Shown one piece after another: positions 18,074-27,790 of a stretch of DNA of 64,000 nucleotides. Position numbers and translations under genes: made by a program. The notes below the pieces were generated by a model. That model worked only from the letters and a program-made list of their open reading frames with translations, made no database searches and was not told where the DNA came from. The stretch is from QAND01 sp003150225 (GTDB lineage: Bacteria; Bacillota; Clostridia; Christensenellales; QAND01): NCBI RefSeq assembly GCF_044357945.1, contig NZ_CP076563.1, positions 744,001 through 808,000 of the forward strand. Reading direction: 5' to 3'. Each line of letters opens with the position of its first letter. The first letter of the stretch is position 1.

Positions 18074-18829
18074 TTATTTCTGGTAGTTGATGAGGGCGGA
18101 GAAATCCTCAGCCTTCAGAGCAGCACCGCCGATGAGGCCGCCGTCGATCTCGGGCTGCGCCATGAGGCCCTTCACGTTGCCGGGCTTCATGCTTCCGCCG
18201 TACTGGATCCGAACGGCATCAGCGGCTTCCTTGCCGGCAATCTCCTCCACGGTCTTGCGGATGATGCCGATAACCCGGTTGGCTTCCTCGTCGGTAGCGG
18301 TCTTGCCGGTGCCGATGGCCCACACGGGCTCATAGGCGATGACCAGCTTGGCAACGTCGGCGGGGGCCACGCCGGCAAGGCCGGCCTTAACCTGTCCGGC
18401 CACCAGGGTATCGGTAACGCCGGCTTCCCGCTCCTCCAGGGTCTCGCCTACGCACATGATGGGAATCAGATCGTGGGCAATGGCGGACAGAACCTTCTTA
18501 TTCACGGTCTCGTCGGTCTCAGCGAAGTACTGGCGCCGCTCGCTGTGGCCCAGGATCACGTACTCCACACCGATCTCCTTCAGCATCAGGGGAGAGATTT
18601 CGCCGGTGAAGGCGCCGGACTCCTCCCAGTGCATGTTCTGAGCGCCCAGGTGGATGTTGCTGCCGTCCAGATACCGCTTGGCGATCAACAGGCAAGCAGC
18701 GGTGGGGCACACCACGGCGGTCACGTCGTTGTTATCGGCAACCAAGGGCTTCAGAGCCTCGATGAGCTCCTTGGCCTCGTTGGGGGTCTTGTTCATTTTC
18801 CAGTTGCCGGCGATGATGGGTTTTCTCAT
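18074..18829 (-). CDS. tpiA: triosephosphate isomerase
   Basis: This 251-residue TIM-barrel enzyme interconverts dihydroxyacetone phosphate and glyceraldehyde-3-phosphate. Lys11 in AGNWKMN, His95 in ILGHSERR, Glu167 in AYEPVWAIGTG and the phosphate-binding YGGSMKPGN loop are all present. I chose ATG 18829, which has AGGAGG ten bases upstream, over a longer frame reaching 18883. It follows pgk by 60 bp in one operon. Confidence 0.97.
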   Translation of the reverse strand: MRKPIIAGNWKMNKTPNEAKELIEALKPLVADNNDVTAVVCPTAACLLIAKRYLDGSNIHLGAQNMHWEESGAFTGEISPLMLKEIGVEYVILGHSERRQYFAETDETVNKKVLSAIAHDLIPIMCVGETLEEREAGVTDTLVAGQVKAGLAGVAPADVAKLVIAYEPVWAIGTGKTATDEEANRVIGIIRKTVEEIAGKEAADAVRIQYGGSMKPGNVKGLMAQPEIDGGLIGGAALKAEDFSALINYQK

Positions 18830-18889
18830 GTGCGTAAGCCTCCTAATGATATGTATCAATGTTGACCGGGCTGGGCCCGGCATGTTGCC

Positions 18890-20077
<1,188 letters not shown>

Positions 20078-20153
20078 AACGATCACTCCTTATATAAATG
20101 TCTCATTTGGGTTCCAAGAAGGCACAATCAGCCCATTCTTCCACACCAACCAT

Positions 20154-20183
20154 TTTATAGCAACCATGTTAAAAAGCAAGCAA
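20154..20183 (-). promoter_or_regulatory. probable sigma-A promoter of pgk-tpiA-gpmI
   Basis: On the minus strand TTGCTT and TATAAA are separated by 18 bp, about 70 bp upstream of the pgk start. The TATAAAATGG context and the AT-rich spacer fit a vegetative promoter. Confidence 0.55.
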
Positions 20184-20229
20184 TTTGTGAAAGATTTCTC
20201 TTTTTGAAGGGATCCAGGTGGAAAACGCC

Positions 20230-20264
20230 AAAAACCAAAAGCCCCCAACTGGGGGCCTTTGGTC
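20230..20264 (-). terminator. terminator-like hairpin upstream of the pgk promoter
   Basis: The stem ACCAAAGGCCCCC / GGGGGCTTTTGGT is followed by TTTTT on the minus strand. No gene on the minus strand lies immediately upstream within about 200 bp (the next genes to the right are on the plus strand), so it may shield the glycolytic promoter from antisense transcripts. Confidence 0.6.
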
Positions 20265-20401
20265 TGCTGCATTGCTTTCATTCTAATTGGAGGGGAGGTA
20301 TTTGGTTATCTGCTGCATCTTTACTATAGGCACAGGATGTGTCCTCTATATAGTAAAATCGTGTCAAAATTGTGAACAACTGTGTCAGTTTCCTGTCCGT
20401 A

Positions 20402-20430
20402 TTGTTTCCCCCTTCCTCTTTCTATATAAT
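20402..20430 (+). promoter_or_regulatory. probable sigma-A promoter of the two-component operon
   Basis: TTGTTT and TATAAT are spaced by 17 bp, about 40 bp before the response-regulator ATG. A GAGGTG ribosome site lies between. Confidence 0.6.
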
Positions 20431-20469
20431 AGGATCGAAAGCGATTATCATCCCACCCGAGGTGCATTT

Positions 20470-21153
20470 ATGACCAACCTAATCCTGATCTGCGACGATT
20501 CCCCGGTGGTTCACGAGACCCTGGGCGCGTACTTAAAATCCGAAGGCTTCCCCTTCCTCTCCGCCACCGATGGCGAGGAGAGCCTCCGCCTGTGGCGGGA
20601 AAAGGATCCGGATCTCATCATCCTGGATATTATGATGCCCAAGCTGTCGGGCATCGACGTCATGCGGGAGATCCGCAAGGTGAGCACCGTGCCCGTACTG
20701 ATGCTCACCGCCCGGGGAGAAGAGGTGGATCGTATCCTGGGCCTGGAGCTGGGCGCCGACGACTACATCGTAAAACCCTTTTCCCCCCGGGAGGTGGTAG
20801 CCCGTATCAAAGCGGTGCTCCGGAGAAAGAACGATCCCCAGGGGGAAAGCCAGGGTGCCATCGTCCGGGCCGGCAAGCTCTCGGTAAATCTGGCCAAGTA
20901 TGAGGTCCTCTACGATGGAAAGCCCGTCATCTGCACCCCCAAGGAGGTGGAGATCCTCAACCTGTTGATCTCCCATCCCGGCCAGGTGTTCGATCGGGAG
21001 ACCATCCTCAATAAGGTATGGGGCTATGACTACTTCGGGGATACCCGGGCGGTGGATACCCAAATCAAGCGGATCCGGCATAAACTTCCCGAGGATCCCG
21101 ACTTCTCCATCAAAACCATCTACGGGGTGGGCTATAAGTTCGAGGTATCCTGA
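20470..21153 (+). CDS. OmpR/PhoB-family response regulator
   Basis: The 227-residue cytoplasmic regulator has a receiver domain (about 1-118) with acidic pair DD at 9-10, phospho-acceptor Asp53 in ILDIMMPKL, Thr in MLTARGE and Lys in DDYIVKPFSPRE. It then has a winged-helix DNA-binding domain (about 130-225) with the RVWGYDYFGDTRAVDTQIKRIR-type recognition region. ATG 20470 follows GAGGTG and lies downstream of a good promoter. Its stop overlaps the kinase ATG, so the pair is co-translated. Gene order and domain type suggest a PhoB/WalR-like role. Confidence 0.92.
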   Translation: MTNLILICDDSPVVHETLGAYLKSEGFPFLSATDGEESLRLWREKDPDLIILDIMMPKLSGIDVMREIRKVSTVPVLMLTARGEEVDRILGLELGADDYIVKPFSPREVVARIKAVLRRKNDPQGESQGAIVRAGKLSVNLAKYEVLYDGKPVICTPKEVEILNLLISHPGQVFDRETILNKVWGYDYFGDTRAVDTQIKRIRHKLPEDPDFSIKTIYGVGYKFEVS

Positions 21154-22934
21154 TGGGCCGCAACTTCATTTTAAAGCGAATCCTTTCCATGGTAGCCATG
21201 GCCCTCGCCATGGCTACCATCCTCATTGCCGGCATCTACGCCGTGGTAACCCCTGGCAAGGTGGCAAAGGCCAAGGTGCAGGAGCTGCTGCCACGGGCCT
21301 GGGCTGCCGCGGACCTGGTCAACGAATACATGCTGGGCAACATCAGCATGGATGTCCTAACCCAGGTGCTGGGCTCCGAGCAATCCATCCTAAACTCCTA
21401 TATGTATACCTTTTTCCGGGACAGCGAAACCATCCTCTACACCCAGCGGGAAGGTGAAAGCTCCCTGCCCAGCGATAGCACCCTTACCCTTTTGAAGCCC
21501 TACCGGGATACGGTGCTGTCCGGCGCCGTGGTCACCACCACCGCGGATCTTCGGGACGGCCGGGGCAACTGCCTTCTTGTGGGCGTTCCCATCTATCGGG
21601 AAAGCCGGGTCATCGGCGCGGTGTTCCTCACCAAGACCCTGGCGGAGGTCAACGCCGCCTTCCAGAGCCTGAATATCACCCTGTTTATCAGCCTGTTGAC
21701 GGTGTTTTTTGTCATGCTGTTCCTCACCTATTTCGCCTCCCGGGTCATCACCCGCCCCATCGTTCAGATGCGAGGAGTCGCCCTTGCCATTGCCGGAGGG
21801 GACTTCTCCGCCCGGGCAAACGAGACCATCCGGGGAGAAATCGGCGAGCTGGGCCGCACCCTCAACTATCTGGCCGCGCGGCTGGACGAGAGCATGACCG
21901 CCATCATCCTGGAGCGCAACCGCCTGATGCAGCTGTTTGACGGCCTCAACGAGGGCATCCTGGCCCTAGATGTGGACGGCAATATCACCCACGCAAACCC
22001 CGCCCTATACAACCTGATGGGGTGTGACGAAAGCATGCCCATCTCCCAGCTTCGCAGCACCGATTTCCTCACCCGCGCCCTTACGGATGTGGACGTGATC
22101 ATCAGCACCCGCAGCTCCGCCATCAAGCAGCTGGTCTGCGGCGATAAGATGATCCGGGTCATTCTCTCCCCCATGCTCAATTCCCGAGAGGAATGTGAGG
22201 GCGTGGTGGTGCTGTTCTCGGATATCTCGGAATCCGAGCGGCTGGAACAGACCCGGCGGGAATACGTGGCCAACGTATCCCACGAGCTGAAAACCCCCGT
22301 CAGCTCCCTCATCGGTTTGGCCGAAACCCTCAACGACAATATTCTCACCGAGGAGGCCGACCGCCGGCGGTATTACAGCCTCATTCTAAAGGAGTCCCAG
22401 CGCCTAAGCCGCCTCATCGACGACCTCCTGGAGCTGTCCCGCCTTCAGGAAGGACGGGGTCGGGCAGACATCATCCGGGTAAATCTTTTGGAGCTGGTCC
22501 ACGAATCCCTGGAGGTATTCCAGCAGACCGCCCGGGAAAGCGGCGTCACCCTTATGGTGGACGAAAGCTTTACCGATTGTCCCCGGGCCCTGACCGACCC
22601 CGACCGGGTGGACCAAGTGCTGGTGATTTTAACCGACAACGCCCTGCGGTTCACCCCCCGGGGCGGATGGATCAAATACTCCGCCGCTTGGGATGAAACC
22701 ACCATCCGGATCACGGTGGAGGATTCGGGCTGCGGAATCGCCCAGAAGGACCTGCCCCATGTGTTCGACCGGTTCTACAAGGCCGATACCTCCTACGCCA
22801 GCCCCGGTACCGGCCTGGGGCTGTCCATCGCCCAAAAAGCCTTGGGGCTCATCGGCCAGCGCATCTGGGTTAAAAGCGAGCCGGGCCACGGCGCCGCCTT
22901 CACCTTTACCGTCCGGCGAGCGGACCCCCAATAA
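21153..22934 (+). CDS. membrane sensor histidine kinase (PhoR/WalK-like)
   Basis: The 593-residue kinase has an N-terminal membrane helix (about 10-32), an extracytoplasmic sensor region, a second helix (about 180-200), a HAMP domain (about 200-252), a PAS domain (about 260-365) and the dimerisation domain with phospho-acceptor His377 in VSHELKTPVSSL. The ATP-binding domain follows, with NALRFTPRGG, DSGCGI and GTGLGLSI. It shares a 1-base overlap with the response-regulator stop. The signal is unknown. The domain order matches PhoR/WalK. Confidence 0.92.
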   Translation: MGRNFILKRILSMVAMALAMATILIAGIYAVVTPGKVAKAKVQELLPRAWAAADLVNEYMLGNISMDVLTQVLGSEQSILNSYMYTFFRDSETILYTQREGESSLPSDSTLTLLKPYRDTVLSGAVVTTTADLRDGRGNCLLVGVPIYRESRVIGAVFLTKTLAEVNAAFQSLNITLFISLLTVFFVMLFLTYFASRVITRPIVQMRGVALAIAGGDFSARANETIRGEIGELGRTLNYLAARLDESMTAIILERNRLMQLFDGLNEGILALDVDGNITHANPALYNLMGCDESMPISQLRSTDFLTRALTDVDVIISTRSSAIKQLVCGDKMIRVILSPMLNSREECEGVVVLFSDISESERLEQTRREYVANVSHELKTPVSSLIGLAETLNDNILTEEADRRRYYSLILKESQRLSRLIDDLLELSRLQEGRGRADIIRVNLLELVHESLEVFQQTARESGVTLMVDESFTDCPRALTDPDRVDQVLVILTDNALRFTPRGGWIKYSAAWDETTIRITVEDSGCGIAQKDLPHVFDRFYKADTSYASPGTGLGLSIAQKALGLIGQRIWVKSEPGHGAAFTFTVRRADPQ

Positions 22935-23056
22935 AAAGCGTTTGACCTACGGCCCCCCTTTGCCTATGATATCTTGGGACCCAGGGTAATGGTTTCGCCA
23001 CAGTGTTGCCTTATTTTACCGGTATAATACCTAACGTTTGAGGAGGTGTGCCCCAA

Positions 23057-23491
23057 ATGAACCGACAGTCCGTTGTGGTATGTGTCACCGACCAACAGAG
23101 CTGTGTTCGGCTGATTCACGAGGGCAGCCGTATTTCCAGGGAAAAAGACCTGGATCTCCACGTATTAAGCGTCGTGCCTTTAAAGGTGGCCCCCCGCAGC
23201 TGCGGCGAGGCCCTGGAATACCTTTTTTCCGCCTCTCGGGACGTGGGTGCGGAGATGACGGTGTTTTACAACAACGACGTACTCCCCACCATCCTGGATT
23301 TTCTGGAGAAAAAACGGGCCACCGATGTGGTCCTGGGCGAAGGAGATCTCTCCGCCGGCGGCTTTATGGATTCTCTCTTAAGCCATACCCAGGCCAATCT
23401 CCATGTGGTGGATAAAAAAGGCGGAAAAACCGGCTATCGCAAGGGCCGTCCTTTGGACTATAATAAAGAATCATACCGGAAAGCTCTATGA
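23057..23491 (+). CDS. UspA-like (universal stress / KdpD-type) domain protein
   Basis: The 144-residue cytoplasmic protein begins SVVVCVTDQQSCVRLIHEG, like the UspA-type domain found alone or in KdpD. Later strands ATDVVLGEG and NLHVVDKKGG match the end of such domains, though the usual ATP-binding glycine motif is weak. ATG 23057 has AGGAGG at the proper distance. It lies between the two-component pair and htrA on the same strand and may belong to the same stress response. Confidence 0.6.
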   Translation: MNRQSVVVCVTDQQSCVRLIHEGSRISREKDLDLHVLSVVPLKVAPRSCGEALEYLFSASRDVGAEMTVFYNNDVLPTILDFLEKKRATDVVLGEGDLSAGGFMDSLLSHTQANLHVVDKKGGKTGYRKGRPLDYNKESYRKAL

Positions 23492-23533
23492 GCTTCCCCC
23501 GCGTCGCGGGATCAATAGGAGGTATATCCCCAT

Positions 23534-24700
23534 ATGGAACCGAACAACGCGCCCCAGCCCCGCAAAAGCCAGTTCTGGCCTCTGTTTACCACCGCCATCT
23601 GCTCCGCTTTGGTTGGGGTGCTCATCGCCTGCTTAATTCTGTCGATCTTCTTCAAGGGGTATGGGGATACGGCGGGCCCCTCCGCTTCCCCCCACCCGGA
23701 GAATCCCAGCCAGACCACCATCAACCTGGATAAATACGAGAATCCCGCCGTAGCCGTGGCCCAGAAATGCATGGATACCGTGGTGTATATCGAGATCACC
23801 CAGGTGTCCGCCATCGGCAAATACGCCGGACGGGAGCAGGTATCCGGCACCGGCAGCGGGGTCATCATCAGCGCGGAAGGCCATATCGTCACCAACAACC
23901 ATGTGGTGGATGGCGCCAAGAGCATCTATGTCACCCTTAACGATGGCACCCGTATGAAGGCCAGCCTCATCGGGGTGGATTCCTCCAGCGACCTAGCCGT
24001 GGTAAAGATTGAAAAATCCGGCCTCCATGTAGCGGAGATGGGCAGCTCCGCCAGCCTCAACGTGGGAGAGATGGCCATCGCCATTGGCAATCCCTTTGGC
24101 AGCCAGCTGGGCAACTCCCAGTCGGTGGGCTATATCAGCGCCCTGAACCGGGAGATCAATACCGACGGCGTCACCATCTCCTATATCCAGACCGACGCCG
24201 CCATTAATCCCGGCAACAGCGGAGGCGGGCTTTTCAACGCCAAGGGCGAGCTCATCGGTATCAACACGCTAAAATCCCGGATCAGCGGATACGACCAATA
24301 CGGCAACGCCATCTCCTCCGAGGGCATCGGCTTCGCCATCCCCATCGATTACGCCAGAGGCATCATCGACGACCTAATCCAGCACGGCAAAATCAGCCGT
24401 CCCGGAATCGGCATCGTCGTCTACACCGTAAGTCCCGAGGATGCCGAAATCAATGGCCTCCGGGCCGGCGTGGTGGTAGATCGGGTGGTGGTCGGCGGCC
24501 CTGCCAGTCAGGCCGGGGTCAAGGCCCAGGACATCATCCTTCAGGTGGATGGCCAGGATGTAACCGATAACGACGCCTTCCTCGCCGCCATCAAAAGCAA
24601 ATCCATCGGGGATCAGGTCACCCTGAAGATCCAGCGGGAGGATGCTCAGCTGGAGCTCTCCGTCACCATTGGGGACATGAGCGAAATGAGCTACGAGTAG
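23534..24700 (+). CDS. HtrA/DegP-type membrane serine protease with PDZ domain
   Basis: The 388-residue protein has a short cytoplasmic start, one membrane helix (about 18-42), a trypsin-like domain and one C-terminal PDZ domain (about 285-380). The catalytic triad is His123 (NNHVVDG), Asp153 (SSDLAVVKI) and Ser229 (NPGNSGGGLF). HtrA proteases degrade or refold damaged exported proteins at the membrane-wall interface. An AATAGGAGG ribosome site precedes ATG 23534. The gene follows the histidine kinase region, an arrangement also seen for walRK-htrA clusters. Confidence 0.93.
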   Translation: MEPNNAPQPRKSQFWPLFTTAICSALVGVLIACLILSIFFKGYGDTAGPSASPHPENPSQTTINLDKYENPAVAVAQKCMDTVVYIEITQVSAIGKYAGREQVSGTGSGVIISAEGHIVTNNHVVDGAKSIYVTLNDGTRMKASLIGVDSSSDLAVVKIEKSGLHVAEMGSSASLNVGEMAIAIGNPFGSQLGNSQSVGYISALNREINTDGVTISYIQTDAAINPGNSGGGLFNAKGELIGINTLKSRISGYDQYGNAISSEGIGFAIPIDYARGIIDDLIQHGKISRPGIGIVVYTVSPEDAEINGLRAGVVVDRVVVGGPASQAGVKAQDIILQVDGQDVTDNDAFLAAIKSKSIGDQVTLKIQREDAQLELSVTIGDMSEMSYE

Positions 24701-24743
24701 ACAAAACAAACGCACAAAATGGGTTTTGCATCCCCAAATGCAG

Positions 24744-24776
24744 CCAATGGCCCGCCGGGATCCGGCGGGCCATTGC
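24744..24776 (+). terminator. terminator after htrA
   Basis: A 14-bp near-perfect stem, CAATGGCCCGCCGG / CCGGCGGGCCATTG, is followed by CTTGTC. The T-run is short. It could act on both strands. Confidence 0.65.
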
Positions 24777-24835
24777 TTGTCACATTCGTGATATCATATG
24801 ATCAAGCGTATCCAGAATGGACGGAGTGAGCTTCC

Positions 24836-25510
24836 ATGTATTTTCAATATGGAGAAAAGGAAATCGCATATCTGAAACAAAAGGATCCCAAACTTGGGGA
24901 CGTCATAGACCAAGTCGGCATGGTAAAGCGCGCGGTTGATCCCGATTTGTTTTCCTCCGTCGTTCATCACATTGTAGGCCAGCAGATCTCCACCAAGGCA
25001 CAGGCCACGATCTGGAAACGGGTACAGGATGACCGCGGCATCGTCCAGGCCGATACGATTCTGGATGCTGGCGTTACGCATTTGCAGTCCCTCGGCATGT
25101 CCTTTCGGAAAGCCCAATATATCGTCGATTTTGCGGAAAGGGTCAAAAGCGGAGCCTTCGATCTAACGGGCATCTATCACAAATCCGATGAAGAAGCCAT
25201 TCAAGACCTGATGAGTTTACGCGGGATAGGCCTTTGGACCGCCGAAATGATTCTGCTCTTTTGTATGCAGCGTCCCAACGTATTGAGCTATGGCGACCTG
25301 GCGATTCATCGTGGCATCAGAATGGTATACCATCATCGACAAGTCAGCCGCAGCCTATTCGAAAAGTATCGGCGTAGATTCAGCCCCTACTGCAGCGTCG
25401 CAAGCCTTTATCTTTGGGCGGTGGCCGGCGGTGCGATCCCCAACATGAAGGACTACGCCCCGAAAGCGGCAAAAACGGGGAAATCATCTTCCTCGCTTTC
25501 TCCTCTTTAA
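24836..25510 (+). CDS. DNA-3-methyladenine glycosylase II (AlkA-type, HhH-GPD)
   Basis: The 224-residue enzyme excises alkylated bases from DNA to start base-excision repair. The helix-hairpin-helix LMSLRGIGLWTAEMIL (about 125-140) and the catalytic aspartate Asp154 in SYGDLAIHRG are plain, as is the VGQQISTKAQ segment typical of AlkA. It lacks the extra N-terminal domain of long AlkA proteins. It stands alone with a GGAGTGAG ribosome site. Confidence 0.88.
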   Translation: MYFQYGEKEIAYLKQKDPKLGDVIDQVGMVKRAVDPDLFSSVVHHIVGQQISTKAQATIWKRVQDDRGIVQADTILDAGVTHLQSLGMSFRKAQYIVDFAERVKSGAFDLTGIYHKSDEEAIQDLMSLRGIGLWTAEMILLFCMQRPNVLSYGDLAIHRGIRMVYHHRQVSRSLFEKYRRRFSPYCSVASLYLWAVAGGAIPNMKDYAPKAAKTGKSSSSLSPL

Positions 25511-25650
25511 CTGTCTCCGTTCCCCCTGTCCCGCCCTTGCTTTGCGGGGGCGTTTCCAACATCCAGAGGGGCTTCATGTTAATGGGATGCGCAAGGGAAA
25601 ATCATCCCCCTCTTTCCCAACAGGAACCGACCGTTCCCGTCCCTTCTCCC

Positions 25651-25692
25651 AAATAAGGCCGCCCGCCAGGGCATCCATCCCGGCGGGCGGTC
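25651..25692 (-). terminator. rho-independent terminator of the metal-importer operon
   Basis: On the minus strand GACCGCCCGCC and GGCGGGCGGCC form a long stem followed by TTATTTGG. It lies 15 bp after the fusion-gene stop codon. The 190 bp to the left contain no gene I can see. Confidence 0.75.
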
Positions 25693-25707
25693 TGCGCATC
25701 ACGAATC

Positions 25708-27003
25708 CTACTTCAAAATATCCTCTCCAACGGTCTCTGTCCTGGGAAGGAAATGGAACGCCGCGAAGTCGGACGCCAGGAATTGCGCTGCAAACTCCTT
25801 GGCGGCGTCTTTGAACTTTGCGGTTTCCGGAATGGTAAGCGCATGAACGATGGGAGCGCCGTAAACGGTATTCTCGTCATCCACCGCAAAGCTCACCTTG
25901 GCATACTCCTCCTTCAGATCCTGGCTGGAAAGATCGATGCTCTCGGGAAGCTCCGCAAAGTCACCCCCGCGAGCCTTCGCCCCGGAATAGTAAGTAAACA
26001 TATAGTCGGCCTCAGGCATCAGTTTCCCCTTCGCGGGGTCGTGTTCCATCCCCAGATGACCGGGATGGCTCATCAACTGATGGGCCAACCCCTTCTTTAG
26101 CCGATCGGCCAGCAGGATGGTCATAATGGCCCGGTAACCGCTGGGATCGCCATAGGGGTTGGTATGGCTGAAAGTACTGCTGGGATCCAATAACCGCTCC
26201 ATCCAGTTTTCGCTGTTAATCCCCTTGCCCGCAATGACCATCTTGTTTCCGGCAAACACCTTGTATCCCCTGGCATACTTGGGCATCAGCATGGACTCAA
26301 TATTGGTATCGTCGGCTAAGATCAGCACATCGCACCGTTCCCCCGCCAAAACCTGCCGGATCAAGTCCACCGATCCGCCGGGATGCATCTCTGCCTGGAG
26401 CTCCGGATGCTTTAAATTCCACCGCTGGATGGCCTCCTTTGTCACGCCGATTGCCACGCCGGCGGTAAACACCTGCAGGGTCTTGTCCGTCTCCTGGAAC
26501 ATATCCCGAGCGTCGCGGATCAAAAACAGCTCATGGCGTACATCGCAGACCTTCTGCGCTAGGATGCCCAGGAAGTTACGCAGCATGATGCCCTGGGCAT
26601 GGGCATGCTGCTCCCCATAAAAGGCCGTCATCATGCCCTCGGTAAACTCCAGCATCTCCAGATCATAATCGATGGGCGTAGGCTTGTGCATAGGCCCCCC
26701 TGGCCGGCGCTTTAGCCCCTCAAACATTCTGGAATAGGTGGGGATCTCCGCCATCAACATGCCTGGTTCCCCAAACTTAGGCATATCGTATTTGAACTTT
26801 CTGGGTACGATCCCCTGATCCGGCGTAGCGCGAAGGGCCATTTTAAAGGTTCCCTCCGGCATGGGCGGCATGGGCTCCCCCGCTTTGCGCATAACGATCT
26901 TCGGCTGCATCGCTTCCAGGAGAGCGATGAGCTCCTCATCGGGGATATCCTGAAACAGGGTGGTGGTCTTGAGTTCCTTTAAATACGCTCTGTAATTCTC
27001 CAT
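25708..27003 (-). CDS. Crp-like domain fused to a molybdate/tungstate-type binding domain
   Basis: The 431-residue protein has two parts. Residues about 8-165 resemble the effector domain of Crp/Fnr regulators: LKTTTLFQDIPDEELIALL at the start, a degenerate beta-barrel, and the dimer helix IMLRNFLGILAQKV. The helix-turn-helix that should follow is missing. Instead, from about 178 (LQVFTAGVAIGVTKEAI) it is a ModA/WtpA-like binding domain (HPGGSVDLIRQVL, DVLILADDTNIESM, NKMVIAGKG). There is no signal peptide, so it is probably cytoplasmic and may sense oxyanion. ATG 27003 follows GGGGAG. It closes the FecBCD-like operon. Confidence 0.72.
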   Translation of the reverse strand: MENYRAYLKELKTTTLFQDIPDEELIALLEAMQPKIVMRKAGEPMPPMPEGTFKMALRATPDQGIVPRKFKYDMPKFGEPGMLMAEIPTYSRMFEGLKRRPGGPMHKPTPIDYDLEMLEFTEGMMTAFYGEQHAHAQGIMLRNFLGILAQKVCDVRHELFLIRDARDMFQETDKTLQVFTAGVAIGVTKEAIQRWNLKHPELQAEMHPGGSVDLIRQVLAGERCDVLILADDTNIESMLMPKYARGYKVFAGNKMVIAGKGINSENWMERLLDPSSTFSHTNPYGDPSGYRAIMTILLADRLKKGLAHQLMSHPGHLGMEHDPAKGKLMPEADYMFTYYSGAKARGGDFAELPESIDLSSQDLKEEYAKVSFAVDDENTVYGAPIVHALTIPETAKFKDAAKEFAAQFLASDFAAFHFLPRTETVGEDILK

Positions 27004-27019
27004 AAGTTCTCCCCTCTTG

Positions 27020-27790
27020 CTAGCATACGACGCAAATATTCCGTTTGGCGTCCTCATCGTATACGGTCTTGATATTCAATCCATACAATGTGGAAAGGGT
27101 CTCCTTCTGCAGCGTTTCCTTTGCCAATCCAACGCTGAGCAGCCCTTCCCGGTTTAAAATGGCCACTTTTCCGTCCAGGAGGATGGCGTGATCGGGATTA
27201 TGGGTGGTCATGATAAGGGCAAAGCCCTTGTCAGCAAGCTTTTTGATCATCTGCATTACCCGATACTGGTTGCCATAGTCCAGGTGGGCGGTCGGCTCAT
27301 CCAGCAGGATCAGCTGGGGCTGCTGGGCGATCACCCGGGCTATGGTCACCTGCTGCCGTTCTCCACCAGAGATCTCCGTATAGGCTTTGTTGCTTAAATG
27401 GCTGATTCCCATCCGTTCCAAAGCCTCGTCGGCAATACGGTAGTCCTCCTTTTTGGGCTTGGCAAAGGCGCCGATGTAGGGCGTCCGCCCCATAACGGTA
27501 AACTCTCTAACGGTATAGGCATAAGCCGGGGTGTGGATCTGGGGCACATACCCGATCACCTTGGCCACATCTCGCATATGCATTTCCGTCATGGGCTTGT
27601 TATGTAGGAGAATCTCTCCGCTCTGCGGCCGATACAGATTGGCAATGCAGTTCAATAGCGTGGATTTTCCCGCGCCGTTGGTCCCCAGGATGGACAGCAC
27701 CTCCCCCTTGGACAGGCCAAAGCTGACATCGTGGAAGATAGTGCGGCTGTTATAGTAACGGTAACTCAAATTTTTTACTTCTAAAATCAT
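27020..27790 (-). CDS. FecE-type ABC transporter ATPase
   Basis: The 256-residue ATPase drives a siderophore/B12/metal-class importer. Walker A GTNGAGKST, Q-loop YVPQ, signature SGGERQQ, Walker B LILLDEP and the switch His in TTHNPDH are present. It overlaps the permease gene by four bases and is followed at 17 bp by the Crp/ModA-like fusion gene. The MolC and FhuC subfamilies share these features, so the substrate rests on context. See the Moco-like riboswitch upstream. Confidence 0.92.
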   Translation of the reverse strand: MILEVKNLSYRYYNSRTIFHDVSFGLSKGEVLSILGTNGAGKSTLLNCIANLYRPQSGEILLHNKPMTEMHMRDVAKVIGYVPQIHTPAYAYTVREFTVMGRTPYIGAFAKPKKEDYRIADEALERMGISHLSNKAYTEISGGERQQVTIARVIAQQPQLILLDEPTAHLDYGNQYRVMQMIKKLADKGFALIMTTHNPDHAILLDGKVAILNREGLLSVGLAKETLQKETLSTLYGLNIKTVYDEDAKRNICVVC

